Origin: Rhodococcus sp. ABRD24
GTDB lineage: Bacteria; Actinomycetota; Actinomycetes; Mycobacteriales; Mycobacteriaceae
Assembly: GCF_004328705.1 (NCBI RefSeq)
Contig: NZ_CP035319.1
Location: 1,488,001 to 1,552,000, forward strand
DNA: 64,000 nucleotides
Reading direction: 5' to 3'
Part shown: in pieces, positions 54,130 through 63,899 of the stretch
Position numbering within the stretch: the stretch's first letter is position 1
Layout: every line of letters starts with the position of its first letter
Translations under genes and position numbers: made by a program
The notes under the pieces: generated by a model
The model's input: only the letters and a program-made list of their open reading frames with translations
Databases searched by the model: none
What the model was told of the DNA's origin: nothing

Positions 54130-55496
54130 GCCTGCGCATCCTTTCGTGAAACAGCGTGTCCGGTGACGACATCACCGAGATCGATCGGCGCCGCGACGGC
54201 CTCGGCCGATCCGGGCCGCAGCTCGAACAGCTCGCGCAGCGCCTCGGCGTAGGTGTCGCCGCCCGGTGTGGACGCGAGTTGCTTGACCCGCACCGTCGGG
54301 GCGTGCAGAAGTTTGTCGACCACGCGGCGGACCGTGCGGGCCACCTCGTCGCGCTGCGGATCGTCCAGACCGGGCAGTCGCGAGTCGAGCCGCAGCAGTT
54401 CCGCCTCGACCACCTCGGCAGCGCGCTGGCGCAGCGCCGTTACGGTGGGAGTGATCTCGGCGAGCCGCTGGGCAGCAAGGTACTGGGCGAGCTCGGCGGC
54501 GACGATCTCGCGCGCGGCATCCGCGTCGGACGCGGCAGCGCCGGCGGCCGGATCGCGTTGCAGGGCTTCCATGTCGAGCACGACCACCTCGGGCAGGCCG
54601 GCGACAGCGGGTTCGACGTCGCGGGGCAGACCCAGGTCGCAGATCACGAGCGGGCGGCCCGACTCGCGACCCTTCTGGGCCAGCGCGCGGTGGGTGTCAG
54701 CGAGGGTGACGACGGAGCCGACCGCACCGGTACAGGTGACGAGCACGTCGGCCTGCGCCATCGCGTCCGACACGTCGTCGAATCCCATTGCGACGGCATC
54801 GATGCCGTTACCGACGGCAGTGGCCGCAAGATGCTCAGCCCGCTCCCGGGTGCGGTTGACCACGAGGATCCGCCCGATCCCGGCGCGGGTCAGATGCGCA
54901 ACCGACAGACCACCCATCGCACCGGCGCCGAGGACGACCGCGGTACGCCCGGCGAGCCCGCCGCCGAGGATCCCGGCGGCGCGATCGAGCGCCACCGACA
55001 CCACCGAGGCACCGGCGGCGTCGATTCCGGTCTCCGAGTGCACCCGCTTGCCGACCCGCAGCGCCTGCTGGGCCAGCTCGTGCAGTGCCCGGCCGGCCGC
55101 CTGCTGGGCATCGGCCGCCGCGTATGCGGAGCGGATCTGCCCGAGAATCTGCTGCTCACCGATCACCATCGAATCGAGCCCGCTCGCGACCACGAACAGA
55201 TGCTCGGCCGCAGCCTCGCTGTAACGGACGTAGACGTGCTTGTGCAATTCGGCGAGATCGAGACCCGAGTGGCCGGCGAGAAGCTCACCTAGCTCGGTGA
55301 GCGCACCGTGGAAGGCGTCGACGACGGCGTAGATCTCGATGCGGTTGCACGTCGAGACGATCATCGCCTCGGAGATGTGCGCCGAGGCGAGCATCTTGTC
55401 CGTCAGCTTCGGGCGGTCGGTGTCGGTCACCGCGATCCGCTCGAGGATCGACACGGGAGCGCTTCGGTGCGAGATCCCGACGAGGAGCACACTCAC
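54126..55496 (-). CDS. hemA: HemA, glutamyl-tRNA reductase
   Basis: First enzyme of the C5 heme pathway (456 residues), reducing glutamyl-tRNA to glutamate-1-semialdehyde for HemL. The catalytic Cys50 is in [30 protein letters not shown] and the NADPH-binding [20 protein letters not shown] follow; a helical dimerisation domain ends the protein. GTGA overlap with rex places it directly under Rex control. Confidence 0.95.
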   Translation of the reverse strand: MSVLLVGISHRSAPVSILERIAVTDTDRPKLTDKMLASAHISEAMIVSTCNRIEIYAVVDAFHGALTELGELLAGHSGLDLAELHKHVYVRYSEAAAEHLFVVASGLDSMVIGEQQILGQIRSAYAAADAQQAAGRALHELAQQALRVGKRVHSETGIDAAGASVVSVALDRAAGILGGGLAGRTAVVLGAGAMGGLSVAHLTRAGIGRILVVNRTRERAEHLAATAVGNGIDAVAMGFDDVSDAMAQADVLVTCTGAVGSVVTLADTHRALAQKGRESGRPLVICDLGLPRDVEPAVAGLPEVVVLDMEALQRDPAAGAAASDADAAREIVAAELAQYLAAQRLAEITPTVTALRQRAAEVVEAELLRLDSRLPGLDDPQRDEVARTVRRVVDKLLHAPTVRVKQLASTPGGDTYAEALRELFELRPGSAEAVAAPIDLGDVVTGHAVSRKDAQA

Positions 55497-56290
55497 GGTC
55501 TGATCACCGGTCCATTTCTGGTCGTGGCACCGGCCGCCGCGGACGCAGCGGCAACCTGCTGGGGAAACTGTTCCTCGTTACGCGCCATGTTGAAGGAAAG
55601 CACCTGCATCTCCATCGCGAGGTCGACTCGACGCATCTCTACGTGGTCGGGAATCTCGAGGGCGAGTGGCGAGAAGCTCAGGATGCACCGCAGTCCGGCG
55701 CGCACCAGGAGGTCGCACACGGCCTGCGCGGCGTCGTCCGGGGTCGAGATGACGCCGATCGTGGCCTCGAGTTCGCGGCAGGCGTCCTCGAGTTCGGTCA
55801 CGTTCCGCACGTCCAGCCCACCGACCCGGGAACCGACCAGTGCCGCATCGTTGTCGAACAGGCCCACCATGGAGAACCCGCGGCGATCGAACCCTCCGTA
55901 GCCGGCGAGCGCGCGGCCGAGATTGCCGACACCGACGAGCACGACCCGATGTCCACGATCGAGACCGAGCGCGGACTCGATGCGGGCGCGCAGCCGGGTG
56001 ACGTCGTAGCCGACACCGCGAACACCGTTGGGCCCGAGGAAGGAAAGGTCCTTGCGGAGCTTCGCGGAACCGACGCCCGACGCGGTCGCGAGCTCCTCAC
56101 TGGAGACGATGATCGTGCCCTCGTCAGCGAGCAATCCGAGGACCCGCAGATAGGTGGCCAGACGGGTCACCGTAGCCTGAGGGATATCCCGGTGCTGCAG
56201 GGCTGGCGCGGTGGGCGCGGCAGCGGTGGTCGAATCAGCCCCGGTGACGTCGTGGGCCACGGGCCCTTGCGCCTGGTGCTGTTCGGTCAC
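55493..56290 (-). CDS. rex: Rex, NADH/NAD+-sensing repressor
   Basis: Redox repressor of 265 residues: an N-terminal winged helix ([49 protein letters not shown] with the recognition helix SAKLRKDLS) and a Rossmann domain ([19 protein letters not shown]) that reads the NADH/NAD+ ratio. It heads the rex-hemA-hemC-hemD-hemB operon, as in Streptomyces, and a Rex operator lies 82 bp upstream, so autoregulation is expected. Confidence 0.95.
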   Translation of the reverse strand: MTEQHQAQGPVAHDVTGADSTTAAAPTAPALQHRDIPQATVTRLATYLRVLGLLADEGTIIVSSEELATASGVGSAKLRKDLSFLGPNGVRGVGYDVTRLRARIESALGLDRGHRVVLVGVGNLGRALAGYGGFDRRGFSMVGLFDNDAALVGSRVGGLDVRNVTELEDACRELEATIGVISTPDDAAQAVCDLLVRAGLRCILSFSPLALEIPDHVEMRRVDLAMEMQVLSFNMARNEEQFPQQVAAASAAAGATTRNGPVIRP

Positions 56291-56360
56291 GTCGATGGCT
56301 CCTAGTCCGGCCGGCCGTGTACCCCGGCCTTCGCAGTGGTCCGGGGCTTTTGTTCACACC

Positions 56361-56389
56361 ACGGTAACCGCTTGTGAAGCCATGCACAA
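56361..56389 (-). promoter_or_regulatory. Rex operator and promoter of the rex-hem operon
   Basis: TTGTGAAGCCATGCACAA (56372-56389) fits the Rex operator TTGTG-n8-CACAA, with inner TGTGAA perfect and the other half one base off. On the minus strand TTGTGC (56389-56384) and TACCGT (56366-56361) could be -35 and -10 boxes 17 bp apart, so Rex would cover the -35 box and spacer. Confidence 0.75.
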
Positions 56390-56497
56390 AGTTGCTCAAC
56401 CGCTGCCGGACGTGCTCTCACCTGCAAAGCGACCGCCGCGACGGGGCGGGGTGACCTCTCCCACTCCTCGACCGGCCCGGCGACCGGTGGGACGAAC

Positions 56498-56761
56498 TCA
56501 GCTCACGGCGAGGTCCGCGCGCAGTCGTTCCTCGTCGACCTCCCAGTAGCTGTGCTCGCGTCCGTCCAGGAGGACGACGGGCAGCCGGTCCCCATACTCG
56601 GCCCGCAGATCGGGGTCGGTGGCCGCGGCCTCGTCGACGTCGGTGCAGGTCAGTTCGAGTTCGAACTCGACGCAGATCGCCTCGAGCAGTTCCCGCGCGG
56701 GGACGCACGCGCCGCAACCGGCGCGCGTGAGAAGGGTGATCCGGTTTCGCGGCTGATCCAT
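56498..56761 (-). CDS. glutaredoxin-like protein
   Basis: Small thioredoxin-fold protein of 87 residues with a redox motif CGAC (TRAGCGACVPARELLEAIC), the cis-proline in GDRLPVVLLDG and the C-terminal SYWEVDEERLRADL. It belongs to the DUF836/glutaredoxin-like group; M. tuberculosis has one upstream of hemA (Rv0508). ATG 56761 used; GTG 56767 possible. The long gap with the Rex operator separates it from rex. Confidence 0.85.
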   Translation of the reverse strand: MDQPRNRITLLTRAGCGACVPARELLEAICVEFELELTCTDVDEAAATDPDLRAEYGDRLPVVLLDGREHSYWEVDEERLRADLAVS

Positions 56762-56942
56762 GTACACCAGTGTCCCCCAGGGTCGGGCGAGGCGACCCGC
56801 GCCGTCGCCCTTCCCCCGGGTTCCGAACCGTTCCGTTTGGAGACGAACATCACACCCCGCGGGAGGAGCCCGGATCCATCGGAATGCACCCCACCGCGCG
56901 GGCTAGGGTGAGCCAGGGGTATCTGCGACGCGGGAGGTGCGA

Positions 56943-58025
56943 GTGCCTGGGCGATCACTGCCGAACGGCGCTGGATTCGGTGTGGGGCTGTCCGGGATTC
57001 TGCGCCCGGGTCGGCGCCGGATCCGGAATCTGCTGGGCCCGAGCGAAGCCGAGCTGCGCGCGAACCTCGCCGGCGAGGCGAGCGCCGACGCCGCGCTCGC
57101 TCTTCAGGAGGCTGCCGCGCTCGAAGCCGCCGCGCTCGAGGGTGAGGAACCCGAGACTGCCGAGCCGCCCGCCGAACCCGCGGTGCCGAGTGATCTGACC
57201 GCAGCTGCCTTCTTCGACGTCGACAACACGATGGTGCAGGGCGCGTCGATCATTCACTTCGCCCGCGGACTCGCCGCTCGCAAGTACCTCAGGACTTCCG
57301 ACCTGGTCGACTTCGCATGGAAACAGATCAAGTTCCGGGTCACCGGCAAGGAGAACAGCGACGATGTCGCCGAGGGCCGAGAGAAGGCGCTCTCGTTCGT
57401 AGCCGGACGCTCCACCGCCGAACTCGCCCGACTCGGCGAGGAGATCTACGACGAAGTGATCGCCGACAAGATCTGGGACGGCACCCGCGCGCTGGCGCAG
57501 ATGCATCTCGATGCCGGCCAGCAGGTGTGGCTCGTGACCGCGACACCGGTAGAGCTGGCCCAGGTCATCGCGAAGCGCCTCGGGCTCAGCGGGGCGCTGG
57601 GCACCGTCGCCGAAAGCAAGGACGGCGTCTTCACCGGCCGTCTCGTCGGCGATATCCTGCACGGCCTCGGCAAAGCCCACGCCGTACGGACGCTCGCGGT
57701 CCGTGAGGGGCTCAATCTCAAACGCTGCACCGCATACTCCGACAGCTACAACGACGTCCCGATGCTGTCGCTGGTCGGCACCGCGGTGGCCGTCAACCCG
57801 GATGCCGACCTTCGCGAGCTCGCGAAGACCCGCGGCTGGGAGGTACGCGACTTCCGCACCGGACGTAAGGCCGCACAGATCGGCGTGCCGACGGCGCTGC
57901 TGCTCGGAGCCGTCGGCGGAGCGGTGGGGGCAATCCTCAGCCGTCGCCGCGAGCGGGTCCCGACCGAGGCGCCGCAGCGGCGTCAGCCCATGAAGACGTT
58001 GCGCCGCTGCGCCAGCAGGCGGTAG
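56943..58025 (+). CDS. HAD-IB family phosphatase
   Basis: HAD hydrolase of 360 residues. Catalytic motif I is [13 protein letters not shown] (aspartates near residue 92), motif [17 protein letters not shown], motif [25 protein letters not shown]. An alanine/glutamate-rich linker precedes the domain and a hydrophobic glycine-rich stretch ([17 protein letters not shown]) ends it, so membrane association is possible. Related to the SerB1/Rv0505c group, which sits in the same place. GGGAGG supports GTG 56943. Its last 43 bp overlap the convergent acyltransferase gene. Confidence 0.88.
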   Translation: MPGRSLPNGAGFGVGLSGILRPGRRRIRNLLGPSEAELRANLAGEASADAALALQEAAALEAAALEGEEPETAEPPAEPAVPSDLTAAAFFDVDNTMVQGASIIHFARGLAARKYLRTSDLVDFAWKQIKFRVTGKENSDDVAEGREKALSFVAGRSTAELARLGEEIYDEVIADKIWDGTRALAQMHLDAGQQVWLVTATPVELAQVIAKRLGLSGALGTVAESKDGVFTGRLVGDILHGLGKAHAVRTLAVREGLNLKRCTAYSDSYNDVPMLSLVGTAVAVNPDADLRELAKTRGWEVRDFRTGRKAAQIGVPTALLLGAVGGAVGAILSRRRERVPTEAPQRRQPMKTLRRCASRR

Positions 58026-59011
58026 AGGGTCTGCTGGATGGTCTCGCGGACGTGGTCGGTGACCTCGAACAGCACCATCGGATCGTCCGCCTCGGCGACG
58101 TCATAGGTGTCAGTGTGGATCGGGGCGCCGAACTCGATGTACCACTTCGACGGCAGCGGCACGAGCCCCAGCGGCCCCAGGTGCGGGAACAGCGGCGTCA
58201 CGGGGAAGTACGGCATGCCCAGCAGTCGAGCGAGCGGGGCGATGTCACCGATCTTCGGGTAGATCTCCTCGGATCCGACAATCGAGCAAGGGATGATCGG
58301 CACGCCGGCCCGCATCGCGGCGGAGACGAACCCGCCACGGCCGAACCGCTGCAGCTTGTAACGCTCGGTGAACGGCTTCCCGATCCCCTTGAAGCCCTCG
58401 GGGAACACTGCAGCGACCTCCCCACTACGCAGCAACCGTTCGGCGTCGGGGTGGCAGGCCAGCGTGTGGCCGGCTTTACGGGCGATGTTGCCGACCACCG
58501 GCATCTCGAAGGCCAGGTCTGCAGCGAGCATTCGCAATGCCCGCTGCTGCGGGTGATGGTCGTGCACCGCGACCGACGTCATCAGGGCATCGAGCGGGAT
58601 CACACCGGCATGGTTGGCCACCACCAGCGCGCCGCCCTGCTCGGGAATGTTCTCGACGCCGCGAGTCTCGACACGGAACCACTTCTCGAAGAGCGGTCGC
58701 AGCGCGGGCAGGAACACCGCGTCGGCAAAGTGTGGGTCGTACCCGAAATCGTCGACCTCGTAGTCGCCGGCGAGCCGACGCCGCAGGAATCCGGCCACAC
58801 CCGCGACCTGATCTGCGACGCGGGAACGGAGACCGTCGAGCGGTGAGCCCGACTGCTCGTCCAGACGATCCTCGTTCGGGGGTTCGGGTTGTGGCGTGGA
58901 CCGCGACCGGTCGGTGTACGAGACGGACGAATGTCGACCGGCCGGACGGTTGCGCGCCGGGCGGGTGCCCGTGCCACCGTGCAACGGAATCACCTTCGCC
59001 ACCTCGTTCAC
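57983..59011 (-). CDS. membrane-associated acyltransferase (PlsC family)
   Basis: Glycerolipid acyltransferase of 342 residues: a charged N-terminal 80 residues, then the catalytic [15 protein letters not shown] (NHxxxxD), [16 protein letters not shown], the [11 protein letters not shown] motif and [18 protein letters not shown]. It resembles Rv0502. The GTG overlaps the TGA of the epimerase gene (GTGA at 59008). Confidence 0.9.
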   Translation of the reverse strand: MNEVAKVIPLHGGTGTRPARNRPAGRHSSVSYTDRSRSTPQPEPPNEDRLDEQSGSPLDGLRSRVADQVAGVAGFLRRRLAGDYEVDDFGYDPHFADAVFLPALRPLFEKWFRVETRGVENIPEQGGALVVANHAGVIPLDALMTSVAVHDHHPQQRALRMLAADLAFEMPVVGNIARKAGHTLACHPDAERLLRSGEVAAVFPEGFKGIGKPFTERYKLQRFGRGGFVSAAMRAGVPIIPCSIVGSEEIYPKIGDIAPLARLLGMPYFPVTPLFPHLGPLGLVPLPSKWYIEFGAPIHTDTYDVAEADDPMVLFEVTDHVRETIQQTLYRLLAQRRNVFMG

Positions 59012-60087
59012 TGCTGCCCCCTGTTCTCGCCGGCCGCACCCACGAGCGAGAGCGCGGCCGATTCGGCCGAGTCCACCCATTCCGGTCGGATCACCCGGTT
59101 CAGCCCGGTCCCGCGCACGAAGTCGTCGAGCGCCTGCACCGTCGTCCACCGCGGTTCGAAGCCCAGCTCGGTGCGCATACGGGTGGTATCCAATCCGCAG
59201 CCGAAGTGGAAGTAATCGAGCTGCTCGCGGGTGAAGGACCGCATCTGCGAACCCATCAGTGCGCGTCCGGCGCTACGGAAGAGCGCAAACGGCATCAGGA
59301 CCTCGATGCGGCCGGCCCTCCGGATCGCCTGCGACATCATCACCATGCCGTCCCCGGCGACGTTGAACGTCCCGGCCGGTCCGGCGACCGTAGCGAGGGC
59401 GAGCGCTGCCAGCGCGTCCTCCTCGTGCAACAGCTGCATACGCGCATCCCGGCCGAAGATGCTGGGGACGAGCGGCGACGTGAGATAGCGGGCCACCCAG
59501 CCGTGCAGGTGCGGTCCCATCAGCGGCGCAAGCCGCAGGATCGACACCGCGATGTCCGGCCGCCGGCGTCCGAGCCCGCGGGCATAGCCCTCGATTTCGA
59601 TGCAGTCGCGTGCCCATGCCCCCTGCGGCGGGCGCCGCGCCCCCATTTCCTCGGTGAACTTGGCCGGATCCTTGGGACTGCCGCCGTACACCGCGGACGC
59701 GGACCGAAGCACCACCTTGCGCACGGTCGGCGACTTCTGGCACACCGCAAACAGCTGCATCGCCCCGATGACGTTCATGTCCTTCATCGCCGCGCGGCTG
59801 CCGGACTTCGGGGCCTGAGCGACGGTGGCCGCGTGCACCACGGTATCCACCTCGGCGCCGCGAATGACCTTGCCGATGAGTGGATTTCGAATATCCGCGC
59901 GGACGAATTCGGCACGGCCCATCCGCCGCATCATGTCCTTGCTGGGCGAAACGGCGTCGACGGCGACGACCCGCTCGATGGCCGGGTCCTGGGCGAGCCG
60001 GGCCACGAGGAATCCACCCGGGAACCGGCTGGCACCTGTCACCAGCACCACCTTCGGTGGCTGCACACCCCGTTCGTCAAGACTCAT
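59008..60087 (-). CDS. NAD-dependent epimerase/dehydratase (SDR)
   Basis: Extended SDR of 359 residues: VVLVTGASRFPGGFLVARLAQ (nucleotide-binding, slightly irregular), VDTVVHAATVAQAPK, KVVLRSASAVYGGSPKDP and the later HGWVARYLTSPLVPSIFG. The usual catalytic YxxxK is not obvious (RDCIEIEGYARG appears in its place), so it may be a binding or atypical enzyme. M. tuberculosis calls the counterpart galE2 (Rv0501). Coupled to the acyltransferase, suggesting a shared lipid role. Confidence 0.85.
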   Translation of the reverse strand: MSLDERGVQPPKVVLVTGASRFPGGFLVARLAQDPAIERVVAVDAVSPSKDMMRRMGRAEFVRADIRNPLIGKVIRGAEVDTVVHAATVAQAPKSGSRAAMKDMNVIGAMQLFAVCQKSPTVRKVVLRSASAVYGGSPKDPAKFTEEMGARRPPQGAWARDCIEIEGYARGLGRRRPDIAVSILRLAPLMGPHLHGWVARYLTSPLVPSIFGRDARMQLLHEEDALAALALATVAGPAGTFNVAGDGMVMMSQAIRRAGRIEVLMPFALFRSAGRALMGSQMRSFTREQLDYFHFGCGLDTTRMRTELGFEPRWTTVQALDDFVRGTGLNRVIRPEWVDSAESAALSLVGAAGENRGQQ

Positions 60088-60263
60088 CCGCGCCCCCAGT
60101 CCAAATCGCCCCACGGGGAGCCTAACGAATCTGCGGGACGGCACAACAGTTCTGCGCGAGCCTTTTACACATCGGCAACACCGGCGGTTCGGGCAACGCG
60201 ACTTCCCCCTGGTACCCGAATGCCCGCCACCTCGGAGAGGGGACGGGCATCCAAGCGCAAAGC

Positions 60264-60365
60264 TTACTTGCCGAGCTTCCTACGCTGCACCCGCGTACGA
60301 CGAAGCAGCTTGCGGTGCTTCTTCTTCGACATGCGCTTGCGGCGCTTCTTGATCACTGAACCCAT
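60264..60365 (-). CDS. ribosomal protein bS22 (33 residues)
   Basis: Tiny, extremely basic protein starting [19 protein letters not shown] and ending QRRKLGK. This is the actinobacterial 30S protein seen in mycobacterial ribosome structures as bS22 (Rv0500B in M. tuberculosis). GAGGG precedes the ATG. Below normal gene-finding length, so easily missed. Confidence 0.92.
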
Positions 60366-60562
60366 GGTGGATTCCCTCACGTTCTTCTCTAGCGTTCAGC
60401 GCACGCCGGTCACGTACGCCTGTGTCTTCATCTGGCGCTTGAAGGCCTCGTTGTCACTAGCGCAGCGCCTGACGACACCGGCTGGCTGGTACGACGACTA
60501 ATGATCGTACCGGGACGGGTGCGCTAGAGAAAAACCAGGCTCACCCTTTTCATTCCGGCTGG

Positions 60563-60805
60563 TCAGCCGGCATTGAAATACGAGGTCTCCAGATAGTCGT
60601 GTACAGCTTTCGCGTGGACGCGGAATGACCGCCCCACACGAACAGCAGGCAGCTCGCCACTGTGCACGAGCCGATACACCGTCATCTTCGAAACCCTCAT
60701 CAGCGTTGCAACCTCTGCAACCGTGAGGAACTGCGTCCCGGCCAGGCCGGGTTGCCCTTCTGCAGGCCCTTTGGAGGGCTTGTCGGGCTTGTCGATGGAT
60801 GCCAT
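60563..60805 (-). CDS. excisionase-type helix-turn-helix protein
   Basis: DNA-binding protein of 80 residues with a MerR/excisionase winged helix: FLTVAEVATLMRVSKMTVYRLVHSG and ELPAVRVGRSFRVHAKAVHDYL, after a lysine/proline-rich arm. It is conserved beside proC and bS22 in mycobacteria (Rv0500A). Despite the family name there is no mobile element here; a chromosomal regulatory role is likely. Confidence 0.9.
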   Translation of the reverse strand: MASIDKPDKPSKGPAEGQPGLAGTQFLTVAEVATLMRVSKMTVYRLVHSGELPAVRVGRSFRVHAKAVHDYLETSYFNAG

Positions 60806-60942
60806 CTATCCAATTACCTCCGGCACATGTCGCGCCGCCGGCTTCCCCTCCGGCGGAACAGACACGCACGTGCTGACACGAGCTTAGCGGGACCAGTGGG
60901 ATTGATGCGACGGGTGTTGCAAACAAGATCGACAACTGCGAT

Positions 60943-61758
60943 CTACTCCGACGCCGCGCCCAGCTCCGCAGACCGGTTCCGCGCGGCCGCGAGCGCGTCG
61001 TGGAACGCCGACCGCAGGCCGTTGCGTTCGAGTTCACGCAGCGCTGCAGCGGTGGTTCCACCCGGCGACGTCACCGCGGCCCGCAGCTCGGTGGCGCTCT
61101 CGCCGGACTGGGCCAGCATCGCCGCCGATCCGACCATCGTCTGCACGACGAGCTCGGTGGCAGTGGCCCGGGTCAGTCCCAGCGCTACACCGGCGTCGAC
61201 CATCGCCTCCACCGTGAGGAAGAAGTACGCAGGTCCGGAGCCTGAGACGGCCGTGACCGCATCGATCTGCGACTCCGGCACGATGCTGACGGTGCCGACG
61301 GTCGCGAGGATGCCGCGCACCAAGTCCAGGTGTTCGGGCTTGACGTGGCGACCGGGTGCGATGACGCTGGCGCCCAGGCCGACCAGCATCGGCGTGTTCG
61401 GCATGACCCGCACGACAGGGAAGCCGGCCGGCAGCTTCACCTCGTACCTCACCGTCGGGATGCCGGCGGCCAGCGAGACCAGTACCTGCTCCTGTTCGCC
61501 GTCGAGATCTACGGTAGCGAGCACGGCCATCACCGACTCGACGTCGGCCGGCTTGACGGCGATGACGATCACATCGGCGCCGTCGGCCGCATCCGCGATC
61601 GTGGTGACCCGGATGGAATAGGTGGACGCCAGCTCGGCAGCACGTGGCTCGTACTGCTCGGCCACCACGAGGTCCCGGGTGGCGTGGCCGCCCTGCAACA
61701 GTCCAGAGATCAGCGCCTCGCCGATCTTGCCGCCACCGATCACCGCAATTCTCGTCAT
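60943..61758 (-). CDS. proC: ProC, pyrroline-5-carboxylate reductase
   Basis: Last enzyme of proline synthesis (271 residues). N-terminal NAD(P)H-binding TRIAVIGGGKIGEALISGLL, VIVIAVKPADVESVM, VVRVMPNTPMLVGLGASV and the C-terminal signature SGSGPAYFFLTVEAMVDAGV..VTSPGGTTAAALREL are complete. ATG 61758; longer readings start outside the fold. Confidence 0.95.
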   Translation of the reverse strand: MTRIAVIGGGKIGEALISGLLQGGHATRDLVVAEQYEPRAAELASTYSIRVTTIADAADGADVIVIAVKPADVESVMAVLATVDLDGEQEQVLVSLAAGIPTVRYEVKLPAGFPVVRVMPNTPMLVGLGASVIAPGRHVKPEHLDLVRGILATVGTVSIVPESQIDAVTAVSGSGPAYFFLTVEAMVDAGVALGLTRATATELVVQTMVGSAAMLAQSGESATELRAAVTSPGGTTAAALRELERNGLRSAFHDALAAARNRSAELGAASE

Positions 61759-61827
61759 GGCAACAAGCCTGCCACGACGAGAATTCGGCATCGGCTCCGG
61801 TACCGCAGGTCCGGTACCAGCGGGGAA

Positions 61828-62694
61828 TCAGCGAGGGATCATGGCCAGCTGCCGACTCTGTACGACGACGGCGCCCGTCGAGTCGAGGACGGTGTGGTCC
61901 TCCTCGAACCAGGTACCGCCGAGGACGGTCGAGTTGGCCATCACGCGCAACCACCCCGGGGCCGGCTGCCGCCGCAGGTATGTCGTGAGCTGAACGGTCG
62001 GGGCCCAGCCGAACATGCCACGGTTCATCGTCACCGGCGCGCAGATGTCACCGGTCATCAGCGCGAACAGCGCCGCGGTGGCCGGATCCGACTCGTCCTC
62101 CGTCCACGGCCGCGCCCACATCCGCACCTGCGGCTCACCCTGCTTGCCACTGAGGAAGTGTGCCGACGACCCGTCCACCCGCAGATCACACCCCTGCGAG
62201 ACGTGCACGACCTGGGCCATCGGGTGGTCCTTCGTGAGCACGTGTGCCTCCGCGGGCGGCTCCGCGGGCAGCTGGGCGAGCGACTGCACCTGTGCGTAGT
62301 GCGGATCCCCCGAGTCCGGCACTCCGAGGGTCACCGCGGCGTGCACCGCGGGTCGGCCCGCCTGTGACAGTTCGACGTCGACGAGCGAGACCTGACGGCC
62401 CCGCTTGCGTACGGTCGCGATGACGTCGACGTCGCCCGGGTCCGGCGCTGCCAGGTAGTTGGCGCTCACCGCGAGCGGCTGCACAGCCGGGTCGACAGTC
62501 GTCCCGCCCGGCGCGGTGCCGATCAGTTCCTGCCGCGCCGCCGCCGCACACAGCGCCATCATGCACCCACCGTGCACCTTGGGTCCGATGGTCCAGATGG
62601 GGTCGATGTGCGCCCGATACCGGCCGTCACCCTGGGGGGAGACATCGGTCAGGTCCCGGAACGGGTGGGTGGAGATGGAGGTTTCGAGGGTCAC
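61828..62694 (-). CDS. double-hotdog acyl-CoA thioesterase family protein
   Basis: Protein of 288 residues with two hotdog halves: YRAHIDPIWTIGPKVHGGCMMALCAAAARQ (N-terminal, HGG) and VTMNRGMFGWAPTVQLTTYLRRQPAPGWLRV (C-terminal), as in the 4HBT_3/TesB-like group. Substrate unknown. GTG overlaps the stop of the MerR gene (GTGA at 62691), so it is a target of, or at least co-expressed with, that regulator. Confidence 0.85.
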   Translation of the reverse strand: MTLETSISTHPFRDLTDVSPQGDGRYRAHIDPIWTIGPKVHGGCMMALCAAAARQELIGTAPGGTTVDPAVQPLAVSANYLAAPDPGDVDVIATVRKRGRQVSLVDVELSQAGRPAVHAAVTLGVPDSGDPHYAQVQSLAQLPAEPPAEAHVLTKDHPMAQVVHVSQGCDLRVDGSSAHFLSGKQGEPQVRMWARPWTEDESDPATAALFALMTGDICAPVTMNRGMFGWAPTVQLTTYLRRQPAPGWLRVMANSTVLGGTWFEEDHTVLDSTGAVVVQSRQLAMIPR

Positions 62695-63407
62695 TGGTCG
62701 TCCTGTTCGTGGGGGTCGGGGGTGGCAACGGTGTCGAAGGTGCGGTCGGCGAACATCCCCGCACCGAGGTCCTGGTGCGCGAGCCGGCGCAGGGCCGCGA
62801 GCACGGGTTCGTAGATCACGGTCCCCAGCACCGCGTACTCGACGGCCGATGCGACCGAGTCGGTGGGCATGAGCTGAAGGTCCACCTCGGCAATGGCGCG
62901 AACGTGCGGGGCATAGGCGTCGAGCCGTTCGCTGGTCATCGGAATGCCGACATCCTCGGCCGCCGCGAGCGCACGCTCGAGTTGCGCGACCGCCGGATAG
63001 GTGGGGTCGTACACCTGCCCGAGCCGCTCGAGGACCGCACGCGCGCGGGGATACTCGTCGGGGCCCCCGGCCTCGGCCGCGTAGGGCGGCAGCGCGGCCA
63101 GGGCGCGGCCCAAGGTCTCGAAGACGGTGTCCGCCGGGGTGTCGACGAGGCCGACGATGGTGCGAATCCGGTTGATGGGCAGACCCGCGCCCGCGAGCGC
63201 CTTGATCAACGCGAGCCGGCGGACGTGCTCCTCGCCGTACTCGGACTGGGTGGCGCTGCTGGCCGCTCCGGGCATGAGCAGTCCCTCGCGCAGGTAGTAC
63301 TTGACGGTTGCCAGCGGCACGCCGCTCACCACAACCAGCTCGGAGACCCGCACCGCACCCCTTCGTCCGCGACGACTCTTGACACCGGCCCGCAGCGGGT
63401 CGACCAT
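62691..63407 (-). CDS. MerR-family transcriptional regulator
   Basis: Regulator of 238 residues. The N-terminal winged helix is VRVSELVVVSGVPLATVKYYLREGLLMPGAASSATQSEYGEEHVRRLALIKAL; the C-terminal helical domain is larger than in metal-sensing MerR proteins and lacks a cysteine pair, suggesting an organic ligand. A perfect palindrome 9 bp from its start (63417-63435) is its likely operator and also faces the divergent membrane gene. Confidence 0.88.
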   Translation of the reverse strand: MVDPLRAGVKSRRGRRGAVRVSELVVVSGVPLATVKYYLREGLLMPGAASSATQSEYGEEHVRRLALIKALAGAGLPINRIRTIVGLVDTPADTVFETLGRALAALPPYAAEAGGPDEYPRARAVLERLGQVYDPTYPAVAQLERALAAAEDVGIPMTSERLDAYAPHVRAIAEVDLQLMPTDSVASAVEYAVLGTVIYEPVLAALRRLAHQDLGAGMFADRTFDTVATPDPHEQDDQ

Positions 63408-63416
63408 GACGCCTAC

Positions 63417-63435
63417 TGGATAGTTTAACTATCCA
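63417..63435. promoter_or_regulatory. perfect palindromic operator of the MerR-thioesterase operon
   Basis: TGGATAGTTTAACTATCCA: nine-base arms around one central T. It lies between the divergent MerR gene and the membrane gene at 63474 and could control both. Confidence 0.8.
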
Positions 63436-63473
63436 ATTTTGAGTTCAAGCCTAGCGCACCCGAGGAGCTCACC

Positions 63474-63890
63474 ATGGATCCCCTTCTCACGATCGTCGTC
63501 GGCGTCACGGTCCTCACCGTCGTCGGCATTGCCTCCGGCGGCGCGTTCCTGCTCCGCATCCTCACCGGCCATCAGGGCGCGAACGACCTGCAGAAGAGCT
63601 TCTTCCGCGCCGGACATGCTCACGCCGGCGTGCTGGTCACGCTCGGTCTCGTCCTTGCAACCCTGACCGCAGTGGTCGATGCGAGCCGCGGCTGGGCCGC
63701 GGCCGGCGCCATCGCAGTGCTGGTGTCCGCGATCTTCATTCCCGCCGGGTTCTTCCTGTCCGTCCTCGGACGCGATCCGGTGAAGCCCGGGCCGATGCTG
63801 GCCGCGATCTGGGTCGGGGCGGCCTGCCTCGCGGTGGGTCTGGTGATCTCCGGGATCGCGGTGATCAGCGCGGGTGTCTCCGCACTGTGA
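63474..63890 (+). CDS. four-TM membrane protein
   Basis: Protein of 138 residues with four helices (LLTIVVGVTVLTVVGIASGGAFLL, GVLVTLGLVLATLTAVVDA, GAIAVLVSAIFIPAGFFLSVL, MLAAIWVGAACLAVGLVISGIAVI). A histidine-containing loop (FFRAGHAHAGV) is notable. GAGGAG precedes the ATG. Divergent from the MerR gene across the palindrome, so it is probably part of the same regulon. Function unknown. Confidence 0.8.
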   Translation: MDPLLTIVVGVTVLTVVGIASGGAFLLRILTGHQGANDLQKSFFRAGHAHAGVLVTLGLVLATLTAVVDASRGWAAAGAIAVLVSAIFIPAGFFLSVLGRDPVKPGPMLAAIWVGAACLAVGLVISGIAVISAGVSAL

Positions 63891-63899
63891 CCATGCCGG

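Noticed and set aside
60563..60805. Mobile element suggested by the excisionase-like HTH protein
   Set aside because: The gene is conserved beside proC and bS22 in mycobacteria; no integrase, attachment site or repeat was found.
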